NCBI GenBank assembly: GCA_030430715.1
Contig: JAUIJZ010000001.1
Location: forward strand, 1-64,000
Source: Alphaproteobacteria bacterium
GTDB lineage: Bacteria > Pseudomonadota > Alphaproteobacteria > Caulobacterales > Aquidulcibacteraceae
DNA: 64,000 nucleotides
Direction of reading: 5' to 3'
Of this stretch, positions 45,200 through 53,800 are shown one piece after another. The notes under the pieces were generated by a model. It made no database searches and had not been told where the DNA came from. It was given only the letters and a program-made list of their open reading frames with translations. Numbering within the stretch: position 1 is the stretch's first letter; each line of letters starts with the position of its first letter. Made by a program: the position numbers and the translations under genes.

Positions 45200-47166
45200 T
45201 CGCTGTCCGAGCGAACGCGCACATATTCGCCTGGTGCATCCGCGAGCGCGGCTAAGGCGCCGGCGCCTGGCTCGCGGGGCGTGACGTCAGGACCGCAGCG
45301 TTGCAGTAGCCATTGATTCCAATAGGGCCACCAAGATCCTGGCGTTTCTTCTGCGAAAGCGAACCAATCTTCCAGCGCGCCTTTTAGATTCTGGTTGGCC
45401 CAGTATTGATATTTTTTTGCGTCAGGATGATTGATCACGCCGGCAATGTGGCCCGAGCCTGCTACGATAAATTCGACTGGGCCGCCGAAGGATAAGGCGC
45501 TGCGATAAGCGCTCGCCGCCGGCGCTATATGGTCTTCTTTAGCGCTCTGAACGAAGATGGGAATGGTAATGTCCTGGGGTGAGATCGTTTCACCCAGCAG
45601 GGTCAGTCTCCCTTCTGCAAATGCATTGTCGCGATAGAAATTACGCAGATAATACAAGTGCAGCGTCTTCGGCATGCGCGTCTGATCCGCGTTCCAGTAA
45701 AGCAGATCGAACGGCGGTGGATGCTTGCCCATGTAGTAATTGTCGACAACGTAATTCCAAACCAAATCGTTGGAGCGCAGGGCATTGAACGTGTCGGCCA
45801 TGCTCTGCGCATCAAGCACGCCGCCATGCGCGTCCATCTTGCCTTCGAGGTATTTGAGGCCTGCATTATCGGAGAACACCAACAAATCGCCGGCAAGTTT
45901 GAAGTCGACCTGCGAGGCGAAGAAGGTCGCGCTCTGAATGCGCTCGTCGCCATGCTTGGACATGTGAGCGAGGGCAGCGGCTAGAAGTGTGCCGCCGATG
46001 CAGTAGCCAACCGCATTGACGTGATCCACACCAGCGGCGGCGGTCGCCGCTTCGGTCGCGGCATAAATGCCATCTCGTACATAATCCTCGAAGGTCGCCT
46101 GCGCGAGGTGGGGATCCGGATTGACCCATGAAACCAAGAAAACAGTGTGCCCTTGCCCAACCAGCCATTTGATCATCGAGTTCTTGGCTTGAAGATCGAG
46201 GATGTAGAACTTGTTGATCCATGGCGGGAAGATCAACAGGGGCGTCTCGTGCACCGTTTCGGTGGACGGGCTGTATTGCAGCAGCTCAATGATGCGATTG
46301 CGGAATACGACCTTGCCGGGGGTCGTGGCGATATTTTCGCCAAGCTTGAACGCGTTGAGGTCGGTTTGTCTGATCGCCAACGCGCCATGGCCGCGCTTCA
46401 TATCTTCTGCGAGATTGTCGATGCCTTTGACGAGGCTCTCGCCATGCGTGCGCAGTAATTCGCGTAGCGCTGCCGGGTTTGTCATGAGGAAGTTTGAAGG
46501 AGAGGCGGCGTCAACTGCCTGCTTGATGAAGAAAGCGGCTTTGCGCTTGGCGGCATCGTCTACGCCTTCTGTGCGTGAGACCAGATCAATGATGAACTCT
46601 GCCGTCGCCAGATAAGTCTCACGCAGCATCGAGAAGGCGGGATTGGAGCGCCATTCCGGATCCCGAAAACGCTTGTCTCGGCTGGGGCCTTCGTCCGGGG
46701 TTTGGCCCGTTAGCAGGTAAGCTGTGTGCCGCTCCCAGATTTCGGCATATCGAGCCCATAGCGTGGCATGTGCTTCACGCAGCGTCTCCGGTTGCTGAGC
46801 CAAGTGGCTCCAGACGTCATTGAGAGCGCCTTGAACTTCGAAGGGGTCGGCCTGCCAGCTTGCTGCCTCGCGGGACTGGTCCAGGAAGGCTGTAGAGAAA
46901 ACCTGATTGGCGCGGGTCATCGCTTGAGTGAGGTTCGAGGATAGGGCCGCAAGGCTTTCTGCGGTCTGTTCCATCGCTAGGGCGGTTAGCGTGGCGCTAT
47001 CATCCTGCGGCTTGGCGCCTAGGTGGGGGGAGGCTGCGGCAGGTTTCTCTTGGGGCGCCTTGGGCGCGGCCGCTTTTGCGGCGGCCTTTTTACGGCTGCG
47101 ACGTCGTTTGGGGGCTGCGGCTGGCGAGGCAGTCTTTGCGGCGCCCGTGCGGTCAGTTTCGGTCAT
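45196..47166 (-). CDS. phaC: Class I polyhydroxyalkanoate synthase
   Basis: Polymerises 3-hydroxyacyl-CoA to storage polyester on granule surfaces. The lipase-like box has the nucleophilic cysteine (NAVGYCIGGTLLA); the aspartate in KEDHIAP and histidine in SGHIAGVINHP complete the triad. Length (656) and the central WINKFYILDLQAKNSMIKWL block fit class I. The first 50 residues are an extra lysine/alanine/proline-rich tail (KRRRSRKKAAAKAAAP) not needed for catalysis. No phaA, phaB or phasin gene is adjacent. It is divergent from a small lipoprotein gene. Confidence 0.93.
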   Translation of the reverse strand: MTETDRTGAAKTASPAAAPKRRRSRKKAAAKAAAPKAPQEKPAAASPHLGAKPQDDSATLTALAMEQTAESLAALSSNLTQAMTRANQVFSTAFLDQSREAASWQADPFEVQGALNDVWSHLAQQPETLREAHATLWARYAEIWERHTAYLLTGQTPDEGPSRDKRFRDPEWRSNPAFSMLRETYLATAEFIIDLVSRTEGVDDAAKRKAAFFIKQAVDAASPSNFLMTNPAALRELLRTHGESLVKGIDNLAEDMKRGHGALAIRQTDLNAFKLGENIATTPGKVVFRNRIIELLQYSPSTETVHETPLLIFPPWINKFYILDLQAKNSMIKWLVGQGHTVFLVSWVNPDPHLAQATFEDYVRDGIYAATEAATAAAGVDHVNAVGYCIGGTLLAAALAHMSKHGDERIQSATFFASQVDFKLAGDLLVFSDNAGLKYLEGKMDAHGGVLDAQSMADTFNALRSNDLVWNYVVDNYYMGKHPPPFDLLYWNADQTRMPKTLHLYYLRNFYRDNAFAEGRLTLLGETISPQDITIPIFVQSAKEDHIAPAASAYRSALSFGGPVEFIVAGSGHIAGVINHPDAKKYQYWANQNLKGALEDWFAFAEETPGSWWPYWNQWLLQRCGPDVTPREPGAGALAALADAPGEYVRVRSDSE

Positions 47167-47268
47167 GAATCCGGCTCCCTTGGCTGATTGTTAAGGGCGT
47201 TGGCGTGGTGACGCAAAGGCGTGCTTTAGTATAGGAAGGGCGGACGGGGCGGAATCGGACCGGAAATT

Positions 47269-47604
47269 ATGAGCAAGCGTGGGAAAGTCATTCTGGCGGC
47301 CGGACTTTGGGCGCCATTTGCGCTCGCTGGTTGCGTGAGCGGTCCCGATAACGCGCCACAATGGTACGAGCAGCGCGTGGCCGAGCGCGGCGGCGGCTAT
47401 CCCAGCCTTCACGACGTGCCGCGTACTTCCATCGCCAATACAGACGCCGGTCATTGGGGGGCGCTGGAAGCGGAGCTTCTCGCAGCAGGCGAAGAGGTTC
47501 GGGCGAGCCCGCGCGCGCAACCCTCTACAGGCCCGACCCCGGAAGAATTTATCGCGGAAGCCCGCGAAGATCTTGAGCAAGCTCGCGCTGCGCACGAACC
47601 ATAA
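47269..47604 (+). CDS. Small lipoprotein
   Basis: A 111-residue predicted lipoprotein: signal KVILAAGLWAPFALAGC, mature from Cys22. The motif GGGYPSLHDVPR recurs in small alphaproteobacterial envelope lipoproteins, as far as I recall; the role is unknown. The C-terminal half is acidic and helical (FIAEAREDLEQARAA). It is divergent from phaC and lies 35 bases before the aminotransferase gene. Confidence 0.75.
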   Translation: MSKRGKVILAAGLWAPFALAGCVSGPDNAPQWYEQRVAERGGGYPSLHDVPRTSIANTDAGHWGALEAELLAAGEEVRASPRAQPSTGPTPEEFIAEAREDLEQARAAHEP

Positions 47605-47639
47605 GCGTTCACACCTATCAGGCTCTAATAGACCACAAG

Positions 47640-48842
47640 ATGCAGTCCGACTTTTACAAAATCCGTCGTCTTCCGCCTTACGTCTTCGGTGAGGTGAACA
47701 AAGTGAAGGCGCGGCTACGCGCCAAGGGCGTCGACATCATTGATTTTGGTATGGGCAATCCGGATTTGCCTGTGCCTGAGCATATCGTCGAGAAATTATG
47801 TGAGACGGCGCGTAAGCCGCGCACCAACCGCTATTCAGCTTCGAAGGGCATACCGGGCATACGCAGAGCCATCGCAGGCTATTACGACCGGCGTTTCGGT
47901 GTGAAGCTCAATCCCGATACGCAGGTGGTTGCGACGTTAGGTTCCAAGGAAGGCTTTGCCAACCTGGCGCAGGCCATCACAGCTCCTGGCGACGTCATCA
48001 TCACCCCGAACCCGTCTTACCCAATTCACGCGTTCGGCTTCATCATGGCTGGCGGCGTGATCCGGCACATTGAGGCGCATTCCCCGGAACAATATCTGTC
48101 GGGGATCGGGCGAGCCGTGCGCCATTCGGTGCCGCCGCCGATTGCAATGGTGCTGTGCTATCCCGCCAATCCGACCGCGCAAGTCGTTGATCTCGATTTC
48201 TATAAGGACGCGATAGCCTTCGCGAAGAAGCACGAAATGTTCGTGCTTTCCGACATGGCCTATTCCGAGATCTATTTTGACGACGTGCCGCCGCCTTCGG
48301 CTTTGCAAGTGCCGGGGGCTACGGATGTATGCGTCGAGGTGAACACTCTATCCAAGACGTATTCGATGGCGGGGTTTCGCGTTGGGTTCGCGCTTGGCAA
48401 TGAGCGGCTGATCTCGGCGCTGGAGCGCGTCAAATCGTATCTCGATTACGGCGCCTATACGCCAATCCAAGTCGCAGCCGCGGCTGCGCTGAATGGCCCG
48501 CAAGATTGCGTTGAGGAAATCCGTCAGACTTACAAGGCGCGCCGCGACGTGCTCGTGGAATCGTTCGCGAAAGCTGGCTGGAACATCCCTTCGCCGCGGG
48601 CTTCGATGTTTGCGTGGGCGCCGTTGCCGGAGCGTTTCGCGCACCTGGGTTCGGTTGAGTTTGCGAAGCGCCTGATGGAAGGCGCGGAGATCGCCGTCGC
48701 GCCCGGCGCCGGGTTCGGCGAATATGGCGACGGCTACATCCGCATCGGCCTCGTCGAAAATGAACAACGCATTCGTCAGGCCGCGCGCAATCTGAAGCGT
48801 TTCTTGAATTCAAACGCGGCTGCTGCCGAAGCGGCGGAGTAA
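47640..48842 (+). CDS. PLP-dependent aminotransferase (class I/II, AlaC/DapL-like)
   Basis: A 400-residue fold-type I aminotransferase. It has IDFGMGNPDLPVPEHI at the substrate side, CYPANPTAQV, and the PLP lysine in TLSKTYSMAGFRVGFALGN. In alphaproteobacteria this gene regularly precedes hom and is annotated as LL-diaminopimelate or alanine/aspartate aminotransferase. The neighbourhood with homoserine dehydrogenase suggests amino-acid synthesis, but the substrate cannot be settled from sequence. Homoserine dehydrogenase follows after three bases. Confidence 0.88.
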   Translation: MQSDFYKIRRLPPYVFGEVNKVKARLRAKGVDIIDFGMGNPDLPVPEHIVEKLCETARKPRTNRYSASKGIPGIRRAIAGYYDRRFGVKLNPDTQVVATLGSKEGFANLAQAITAPGDVIITPNPSYPIHAFGFIMAGGVIRHIEAHSPEQYLSGIGRAVRHSVPPPIAMVLCYPANPTAQVVDLDFYKDAIAFAKKHEMFVLSDMAYSEIYFDDVPPPSALQVPGATDVCVEVNTLSKTYSMAGFRVGFALGNERLISALERVKSYLDYGAYTPIQVAAAAALNGPQDCVEEIRQTYKARRDVLVESFAKAGWNIPSPRASMFAWAPLPERFAHLGSVEFAKRLMEGAEIAVAPGAGFGEYGDGYIRIGLVENEQRIRQAARNLKRFLNSNAAAAEAAE

Positions 48843-48845
48843 GAG

Positions 48846-50153
48846 ATGACCTCCAAGCTTCGTGTTGGCGTGGCCGGCCTCGGCACGGTTGGCGGCGGCT
48901 TGCTCAAGCTGTTTGCCGATCCGAATTCGCGCGTGAATGAAAAGATGGTGCTGACATCGGTGTCGGCCAGAAATCGCACCCGCGCTCGCGGTATCGATAT
49001 CTCCGCATATCGCTGGTTCGACGATCCCGTCGAAATGGCGGAGGACGCCGACATTGACGTGCTGGTCGAACTCATTGGCGGCTCGGATGGCCCGGCCAAA
49101 CGTGCAACGGAAGCTGCCTTACAGCGGGGCGCTCATGTGGTCAGCGCCAACAAAGCGCTCGTCGCTATTCATGGGCGTGCGCTTGCGGAACTGGCTGAAT
49201 CGACAGGCGCGAAGATTCTGTTCGAGGCTGCGGTCGGTGGCGGTGTGCCGATGGTCAAGGCGTTGCGGGAGAGCCTTTCCGGCTGCACTGCGCACGCTAT
49301 TGCCGGCATTCTAAACGGCACCTGCAACTATATTCTCACTGAAATGGAAGCTGGGGGGCGCAGCTTCGAAGACGTTCTGAGCGAAGCGCAGCGGCTTGGC
49401 TATGCTGAAGCCGATCCGACCATGGATGTCGGTGGGTTCGACGCGGCGCATAAGCTGGCTTTGTTGTCCGCGATTGCTTTCGGCGCGCGCCCGGATTTCG
49501 AGCATGTGCGGGTCGAGGGCATTGAGCAGGTTACGCTGACCGACATCCGCATGGCCGGAAAGCTTGGCTACCGCATAAAACTGATCGCTAAGGGGGAAAG
49601 CGCGGACGGCGGCGTCGCGATGCATGTCGCGCCGGCGCTGCTGGGTTTCGACCATCCCCTAGCCAATGTGTCCGGATCTCTGAATGCGCTCGTCGCCGAT
49701 GCCGAGCCCTCTGGGCAGCTTACCTTTATTGGTCACGGTGCAGGAGAAGGGCCGACAGCGTCGGCGGTGGCGGCGGATCTCATTGATCTCGCGGACGGGC
49801 GCGCCGGTTTCGCCTTTGGGCGCCCGTTCAAGCAATTGGCGGAGGCGCAGCGCGCCGCGCCAGCTGAACGCGGCCGTTATTACATGCGCCTGATGGCCGA
49901 AGATCGTCCCGGCGTCGTCGCCGCGGTTTCCGACCGGCTCGCTCACGAAGACATCTCAATCGAAAGCTTTTTGCAAATGCCGGTGCATGATGGGCCGGTG
50001 GTGCCGATCGTGCTGACGACGCAAATTTGTTCGCGTGCGGCGCTTGAGGCTGCGGCGGGAGCGATTGAAAGCGCTGGTGTTGTCGCGGAACCGCCACGTC
50101 TCATGCCTATTGAAGAATCCGGAGCGCGAACGCGGCCTTGGAGTCAGCGATGA
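48846..50153 (+). CDS. hom: Homoserine dehydrogenase
   Basis: Reduces aspartate semialdehyde to homoserine on the way to threonine and methionine. It has GVAGLGTVGGGLLKL at the NAD site, VVSANKALVA, the catalytic segment GGGVPMVKALRE with NGTCNYILTEME, and the GFDAAHKLALLSAIAFG motif. The C-terminal ACT domain (YYMRLMAEDRPGVVAAVSDRL) implies allosteric control. At 435 residues it is the standard monofunctional form. It overlaps glpX by ATGA. Confidence 0.96.
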   Translation: MTSKLRVGVAGLGTVGGGLLKLFADPNSRVNEKMVLTSVSARNRTRARGIDISAYRWFDDPVEMAEDADIDVLVELIGGSDGPAKRATEAALQRGAHVVSANKALVAIHGRALAELAESTGAKILFEAAVGGGVPMVKALRESLSGCTAHAIAGILNGTCNYILTEMEAGGRSFEDVLSEAQRLGYAEADPTMDVGGFDAAHKLALLSAIAFGARPDFEHVRVEGIEQVTLTDIRMAGKLGYRIKLIAKGESADGGVAMHVAPALLGFDHPLANVSGSLNALVADAEPSGQLTFIGHGAGEGPTASAVAADLIDLADGRAGFAFGRPFKQLAEAQRAAPAERGRYYMRLMAEDRPGVVAAVSDRLAHEDISIESFLQMPVHDGPVVPIVLTTQICSRAALEAAAGAIESAGVVAEPPRLMPIEESGARTRPWSQR

Positions 50154-51097
50154 GCATTTTGAGCGACGAATTGGCTTTTGCCGCTGCCCGCGCGCCTATT
50201 CAGGCCGCTATAGCGGCGGCGACTCTGGTTGGTCGCGGTGACGAACGCGCAGCCGATCAAGCTGCGGTCGATGCGATGCGTAAAGCGCTCAACGCTATGG
50301 CGATCAAAGGGCGGATCGTGATTGGCGAAGGCGAGCGTGACGATGCGCCGATGTTATACATTGGCGAGAAAGTTGGAACGGGACAGGGCCCCGAACTCGA
50401 TATCGCTCTGGATCCGCTGGAAGGAACTACGCTCACTGCGAAGGCTATGGCGAATGCGCTTTCCGTGATGGCGTTGGCCCCGCGGGGTTCGATGCTTCAC
50501 GCGCCAGATACCTACATGGAAAAGCTGGCGATCGGTCCCGGTTTTGAAGAGGGAATTATCGACCTCGACAAGCCAGTCGAACAAAATGTGCGGGCGCTTG
50601 CACGCGCTAAGGGCGTGAAGAATGAAGAGATCGGCGTGTGTGTGCTGGATCGTCCACGCCATGCCGAGACAATCGCTGCGCTCCGCACCGTGGGCGCGCG
50701 CGTGCATTTGATTTCGGACGGCGACATTGCCGGCGTTATCAATTGCACAAAGCCGAAAACGGGCATCGATATGTATGTCGGCTCTGGCGGCGCGCCGGAG
50801 GGGGTTCTTGCGGCCGCGGCATTGAAATGCGTCGGCGGGCAGTTCCAGGGCCGCCTATTGTTCCGCAACGATCAGGAGCGCGCCCGCGCTGATCGCGCTG
50901 GCATTACTGATTTCAAGCGCCTCTACATGCTCGATGAATTGGTCGGCGAGGATGCAATCTTTATAGCGACGGGCGTGACGCCAGGATCGTTGCTTGGCGG
51001 TGTCAAGCATAAGGGTGGGCAAGTCCGCACTCACACGCTGGTGATGAATTCTGCTACGCGGACGACGTCCGAGCTGCGCACGGAACAGCTGGCCTGA
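50150..51097 (+). CDS. glpX: Class II fructose-1,6-bisphosphatase
   Basis: Gluconeogenic phosphatase of the GlpX type. The metal/phosphate motif is LDPLEGTTLTAKAMANAL, with KGRIVIGEGERDDAPMLYIGE upstream and GSGGAPEGVLAAAALKC downstream. The start at 50150 overlaps the hom stop; the track start at 50138 lies in hom. It is 315 residues long. The hom-glpX-recJ order is common in alphaproteobacteria. Confidence 0.95.
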   Translation: MSILSDELAFAAARAPIQAAIAAATLVGRGDERAADQAAVDAMRKALNAMAIKGRIVIGEGERDDAPMLYIGEKVGTGQGPELDIALDPLEGTTLTAKAMANALSVMALAPRGSMLHAPDTYMEKLAIGPGFEEGIIDLDKPVEQNVRALARAKGVKNEEIGVCVLDRPRHAETIAALRTVGARVHLISDGDIAGVINCTKPKTGIDMYVGSGGAPEGVLAAAALKCVGGQFQGRLLFRNDQERARADRAGITDFKRLYMLDELVGEDAIFIATGVTPGSLLGGVKHKGGQVRTHTLVMNSATRTTSELRTEQLA

Positions 51098-51132
51098 GCC
51101 CAAGGCGGCCTCGAATCGGATAAGTAGGGGGG

Positions 51133-52950
51133 ATGAGTTCCCTCGCGGTGAAAACATCCGATCCGCAGCGCGCGTTCATGGGCGTGGAGCGTTCACTCAC
51201 AGGAAGGCGCTGGCGCACGCGTGACGCGGATCTTGCAGCCGTTGAAGCTTATCGCCGGAAATTCAACCTGCCTGAAATCGCCGCCCGCCTGATGGCGGCG
51301 CGCGGCATTCCGTTGGATACTGCGGATACGTTTCTTGAGCCGACACTGAAAGCGCTGTTCCCCAACCCGTCGACTTTTGTCGATATGGACGAAGCAGCGC
51401 GAGTCATTGAGGACGCAATTGTCTCCGGTCGTTCATGCGCCGTGCTGGCGGATTACGATGTCGATGGCGGTTCGTCCGGCGCCCAATTGGTGCGCTATTT
51501 TCGGGCGCGTGGCCGTGAACTGAAAATCTATGTGCCGGATCGGATGAAGGAGGGCTACGGCCCTTCAGCATTGGCGTTTGAGCGCTTGAAGGCGGACGGC
51601 GTTGAACTTGTCATCACCGTCGATTGCGGCGCGGCGGCGGAAGGACCCTTGAATGCGGCAGCCGAACTCGGCGTCGATGTGATTGTACTTGATCATCACT
51701 TGATGAGCGGGCCGCCACCGAAGGCACGCGCGGTGGTCAATCCCAACCGGATAGATTGTCCATCAGGGCAAGGGGCGCTTACCGCCGCTGGCGTTGTTCT
51801 TGTAACGCTTGCCGCTGTGAACCGCGAAGCGCGTAAGCGCGGCTCGATTGGCGCCAACAATCTGCCTGATCCGATCCAAATGCTGGATTTGGCCGCCATC
51901 GGCACGGTTTGCGATGTGGCGCCGCTGACTGGCTTTAACCGGGCCATCGTCGCTCAGGGCCTGAAAATCCTGAGCAATGGCAAGAATATCGGTATGGCGG
52001 CGCTTGCTGAAGCGGCGGGCCGTCCGGCCATCGCAAAGGGCGGCGCGGCGAGCGTGTACGATTTTGGCTTCGTGCTAGGGCCGCGCATCAACGCCGGCGG
52101 ACGCGTTGGTGATGCTTCGCTCGCGACCAGGCTGCTTTCGACTGAGGATGAAGCTGAGGCGCGCGAATTGGCCGAGACGCTGGAGGCCCTGAACCAAGAG
52201 CGGCGCCAGCGTGAGGCTGAAATGCTGGCCGAGGCCGAGACAGCGGCGCTAGCGGAAGCCGAGCAACGCAATGTTGTCATCGTGGGGTCGCACCGTTGGC
52301 ATCCGGGCGTGATTGGCATTGCGGCGGGGCGTCTCAAGGATCGGGTGCTGAAGCCTACCATTGTGCTCGGCGGTACAAGCGAGCACGAGCCTGCCAAAGG
52401 ATCGGGGCGCTCCACGCCGGGCGTCAATCTCGGCGCGGCGGTGGCAAGGGCTAAGTCAGAGGGGCTGCTCATCAATGGCGGCGGGCACGCCGCGGCGGCC
52501 GGCCTCACCGTGGAATGGGACAAGGTCGAGGCGCTGAAGGATTTCTTATCAGATGCGCTGGCGGGCGAACTGGCCGCCTCCGAGGGGGAGGCGCGCGCGC
52601 TGTCTATTGATGCGGCTGGCGCCATTGGGGCCATGGATCTAGGTCTGCTGGACGCCTTGGCGAGGATTGGGCCGTACGGGCAGGGGCATCCGGAGCCGAT
52701 TTTCGTGTTGCCGGAGGTTCGGGTCAGTTTCGCCAAGTTGGTGAAGGAGGAGCATGTTCGCTTCACCCTCGAGGATGCCCGTGGCGCGCGTATCGGCGGA
52801 ATCGCCTTCCGCGCCATGAAAAGCCCGCTGGGCGAGGCGCTCATGCGCCGCGAGGGCGTGTGGCACGCCGCGGTTCGCGTGAAGCGCAATGAGTGGAACG
52901 GGAACGTCCGCACAGAGGTGGAGATTGTCGATCTGGCGCAAGCGGACTGA
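51133..52950 (+). CDS. recJ: Single-stranded-DNA-specific exonuclease RecJ
   Basis: 5'-3' exonuclease for recombination and mismatch repair. The DHH phosphoesterase core shows ADYDVDGGSSGAQLV, VDCGAAAEG and the name-giving VLDHHLMSG; the DHHA1 domain has GGGHAAAAGLTVE, and an OB-fold ends the protein. At 605 residues it is a usual length. tRNA-Glu follows 79 bases after its stop. Confidence 0.95.
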   Translation: MSSLAVKTSDPQRAFMGVERSLTGRRWRTRDADLAAVEAYRRKFNLPEIAARLMAARGIPLDTADTFLEPTLKALFPNPSTFVDMDEAARVIEDAIVSGRSCAVLADYDVDGGSSGAQLVRYFRARGRELKIYVPDRMKEGYGPSALAFERLKADGVELVITVDCGAAAEGPLNAAAELGVDVIVLDHHLMSGPPPKARAVVNPNRIDCPSGQGALTAAGVVLVTLAAVNREARKRGSIGANNLPDPIQMLDLAAIGTVCDVAPLTGFNRAIVAQGLKILSNGKNIGMAALAEAAGRPAIAKGGAASVYDFGFVLGPRINAGGRVGDASLATRLLSTEDEAEARELAETLEALNQERRQREAEMLAEAETAALAEAEQRNVVIVGSHRWHPGVIGIAAGRLKDRVLKPTIVLGGTSEHEPAKGSGRSTPGVNLGAAVARAKSEGLLINGGGHAAAAGLTVEWDKVEALKDFLSDALAGELAASEGEARALSIDAAGAIGAMDLGLLDALARIGPYGQGHPEPIFVLPEVRVSFAKLVKEEHVRFTLEDARGARIGGIAFRAMKSPLGEALMRREGVWHAAVRVKRNEWNGNVRTEVEIVDLAQAD

Positions 52951-52969
52951 GCCAATAGGCGCATGACGC

Positions 52970-52998
52970 TTGCAAGCTTGGGCGGGCGCCTCTATATC
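52970..52998 (+). promoter_or_regulatory. Promoter for tRNA-Glu
   Basis: TTGCAA and TATATC are separated by exactly 17 bases. A G+C-rich discriminator (GCGGGCC) follows, typical of stringently controlled stable-RNA promoters. The start would be near 53005, about 25 bases before the tRNA. Confidence 0.6.
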
Positions 52999-53013
52999 GC
53001 GGGCCTTCCCGCG

Positions 53014-53025
53014 AACCGCGCGGTT
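53014..53025. repeat. Perfect 12-bp palindrome before tRNA-Glu
   Basis: AACCGCGCGGTT is fully self-complementary. It sits between the predicted start site and the tRNA, directly after a small CGCGGG-CCTT-CCCGCG hairpin (52998-53013). The two would form part of the 5' leader. Confidence 0.7.
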
Positions 53026-53029
53026 CCGT

Positions 53030-53104
53030 GGGCCCTTCGTCTATCGGTTAGGACGTCAGGTTTTCAACCTGAAAAGAGGGGTTCGACTCCCCTAGGGCCT
53101 GCCA
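53030..53104 (+). tRNA. tRNA-Glu (TTC anticodon)
   Basis: A 75-base cloverleaf with encoded CCA. The acceptor GGGCCCT pairs with AGGGCCT through one G-U pair. The anticodon stem TCAGG/CCTGA holds loop TTTTCAA, anticodon UUC for glutamate. The T arm contains GGTTCGACTCC. Confidence 0.96.
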
Positions 53105-53163
53105 CTTTTCCGGCCTGATCCGCGGCGATGCTCTGGCTCGCACGCGTATGGAGAAGCTGGCTT

Positions 53164-53649
53164 ATGTCTTTTCTGCGAGCGCTTTGTTTTGGCGTGGTGC
53201 TGGCGTTTGGCGTTTCAGCATGTGCACGGCCGAATTTGGCCACGTCTGCAGGCCACACGCAGCGCCTTCCGGTCGAGACGCTAAGCGTTGAGACAGCTTC
53301 TGGCCCACAGACCTTTGAGGTCGAGATTGCTGACAATGACGAAGAGCGCGGCCGGGGGCTCATGTTCCGCCGGGAAATGGCGCGTGATCACGGCATGCTG
53401 TTCGATTTCGATCCGCCGCGGGAGGTGAGCTTTTGGATGCGAAACACGCACCTCTCGCTCGACATCATCTTTATCGCGCCAGATGGCCGCATATTGAATA
53501 TTGCCGAAAACACGACGCCCTATTCGGACGAGCCAATTCCAGGGCTTGGGGTGGCGCGCGGCGTGCTTGAAATCAATGCCGGCCTGTCTCGTCAGCTTGG
53601 CATTGCGGCTGGGGATCGGGTGCGACACCGCATCTTCGAAAGTCAGTGA
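53164..53649 (+). CDS. DUF192 lipoprotein
   Basis: A 161-residue predicted lipoprotein of the DUF192 (COG1430) family. The signal ends GVSAC at the lipobox when started at 53164; the track start at 53128 is less likely. The domain shows ADNDEERGRGLMFRREM, GMLFDFDPPREVSFWMRNTHLSLDIIFI and the C-terminal VLEINAG. Function unknown. It lies between tRNA-Glu and tRNA-Pro. Confidence 0.88.
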   Translation: MSFLRALCFGVVLAFGVSACARPNLATSAGHTQRLPVETLSVETASGPQTFEVEIADNDEERGRGLMFRREMARDHGMLFDFDPPREVSFWMRNTHLSLDIIFIAPDGRILNIAENTTPYSDEPIPGLGVARGVLEINAGLSRQLGIAAGDRVRHRIFESQ

Positions 53650-53652
53650 GGC

Positions 53653-53680
53653 GTTGCCGCGCGCGCCCGCGCATGGCAAC
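53653..53680. repeat. Hairpin between DUF192 gene and tRNA-Pro
   Basis: GTTGCC pairs with GGCAAC, and an inner GCGCG/CGCGC stem extends it apart from an AT bulge. There is no T tract, so it is not a standard intrinsic terminator. It may stabilise the mRNA end or help process the tRNA precursor. Confidence 0.5.
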
Positions 53681-53692
53681 AGGTGCGCAAGT

Positions 53693-53769
53693 CGGGGTGT
53701 AGCTCAGCCTGGTAGAGCATTAGCTTTGGGAGCTAAGGGTCGCGAGTTCGAATCCCGCCGCCCCGACCA
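53693..53769 (+). tRNA. tRNA-Pro (TGG anticodon)
   Basis: A 77-base cloverleaf with encoded CCA. The acceptor CGGGGTG pairs with CGCCCCG through one G-U pair. The anticodon stem TTAGC/GCTAA encloses TTTGGGA, giving anticodon UGG. The T arm has AGTTCGAATCC. Confidence 0.96.
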
Positions 53770-53800
53770 TTCGCCCTTTGGGCATAGATGAGCTGACCTG

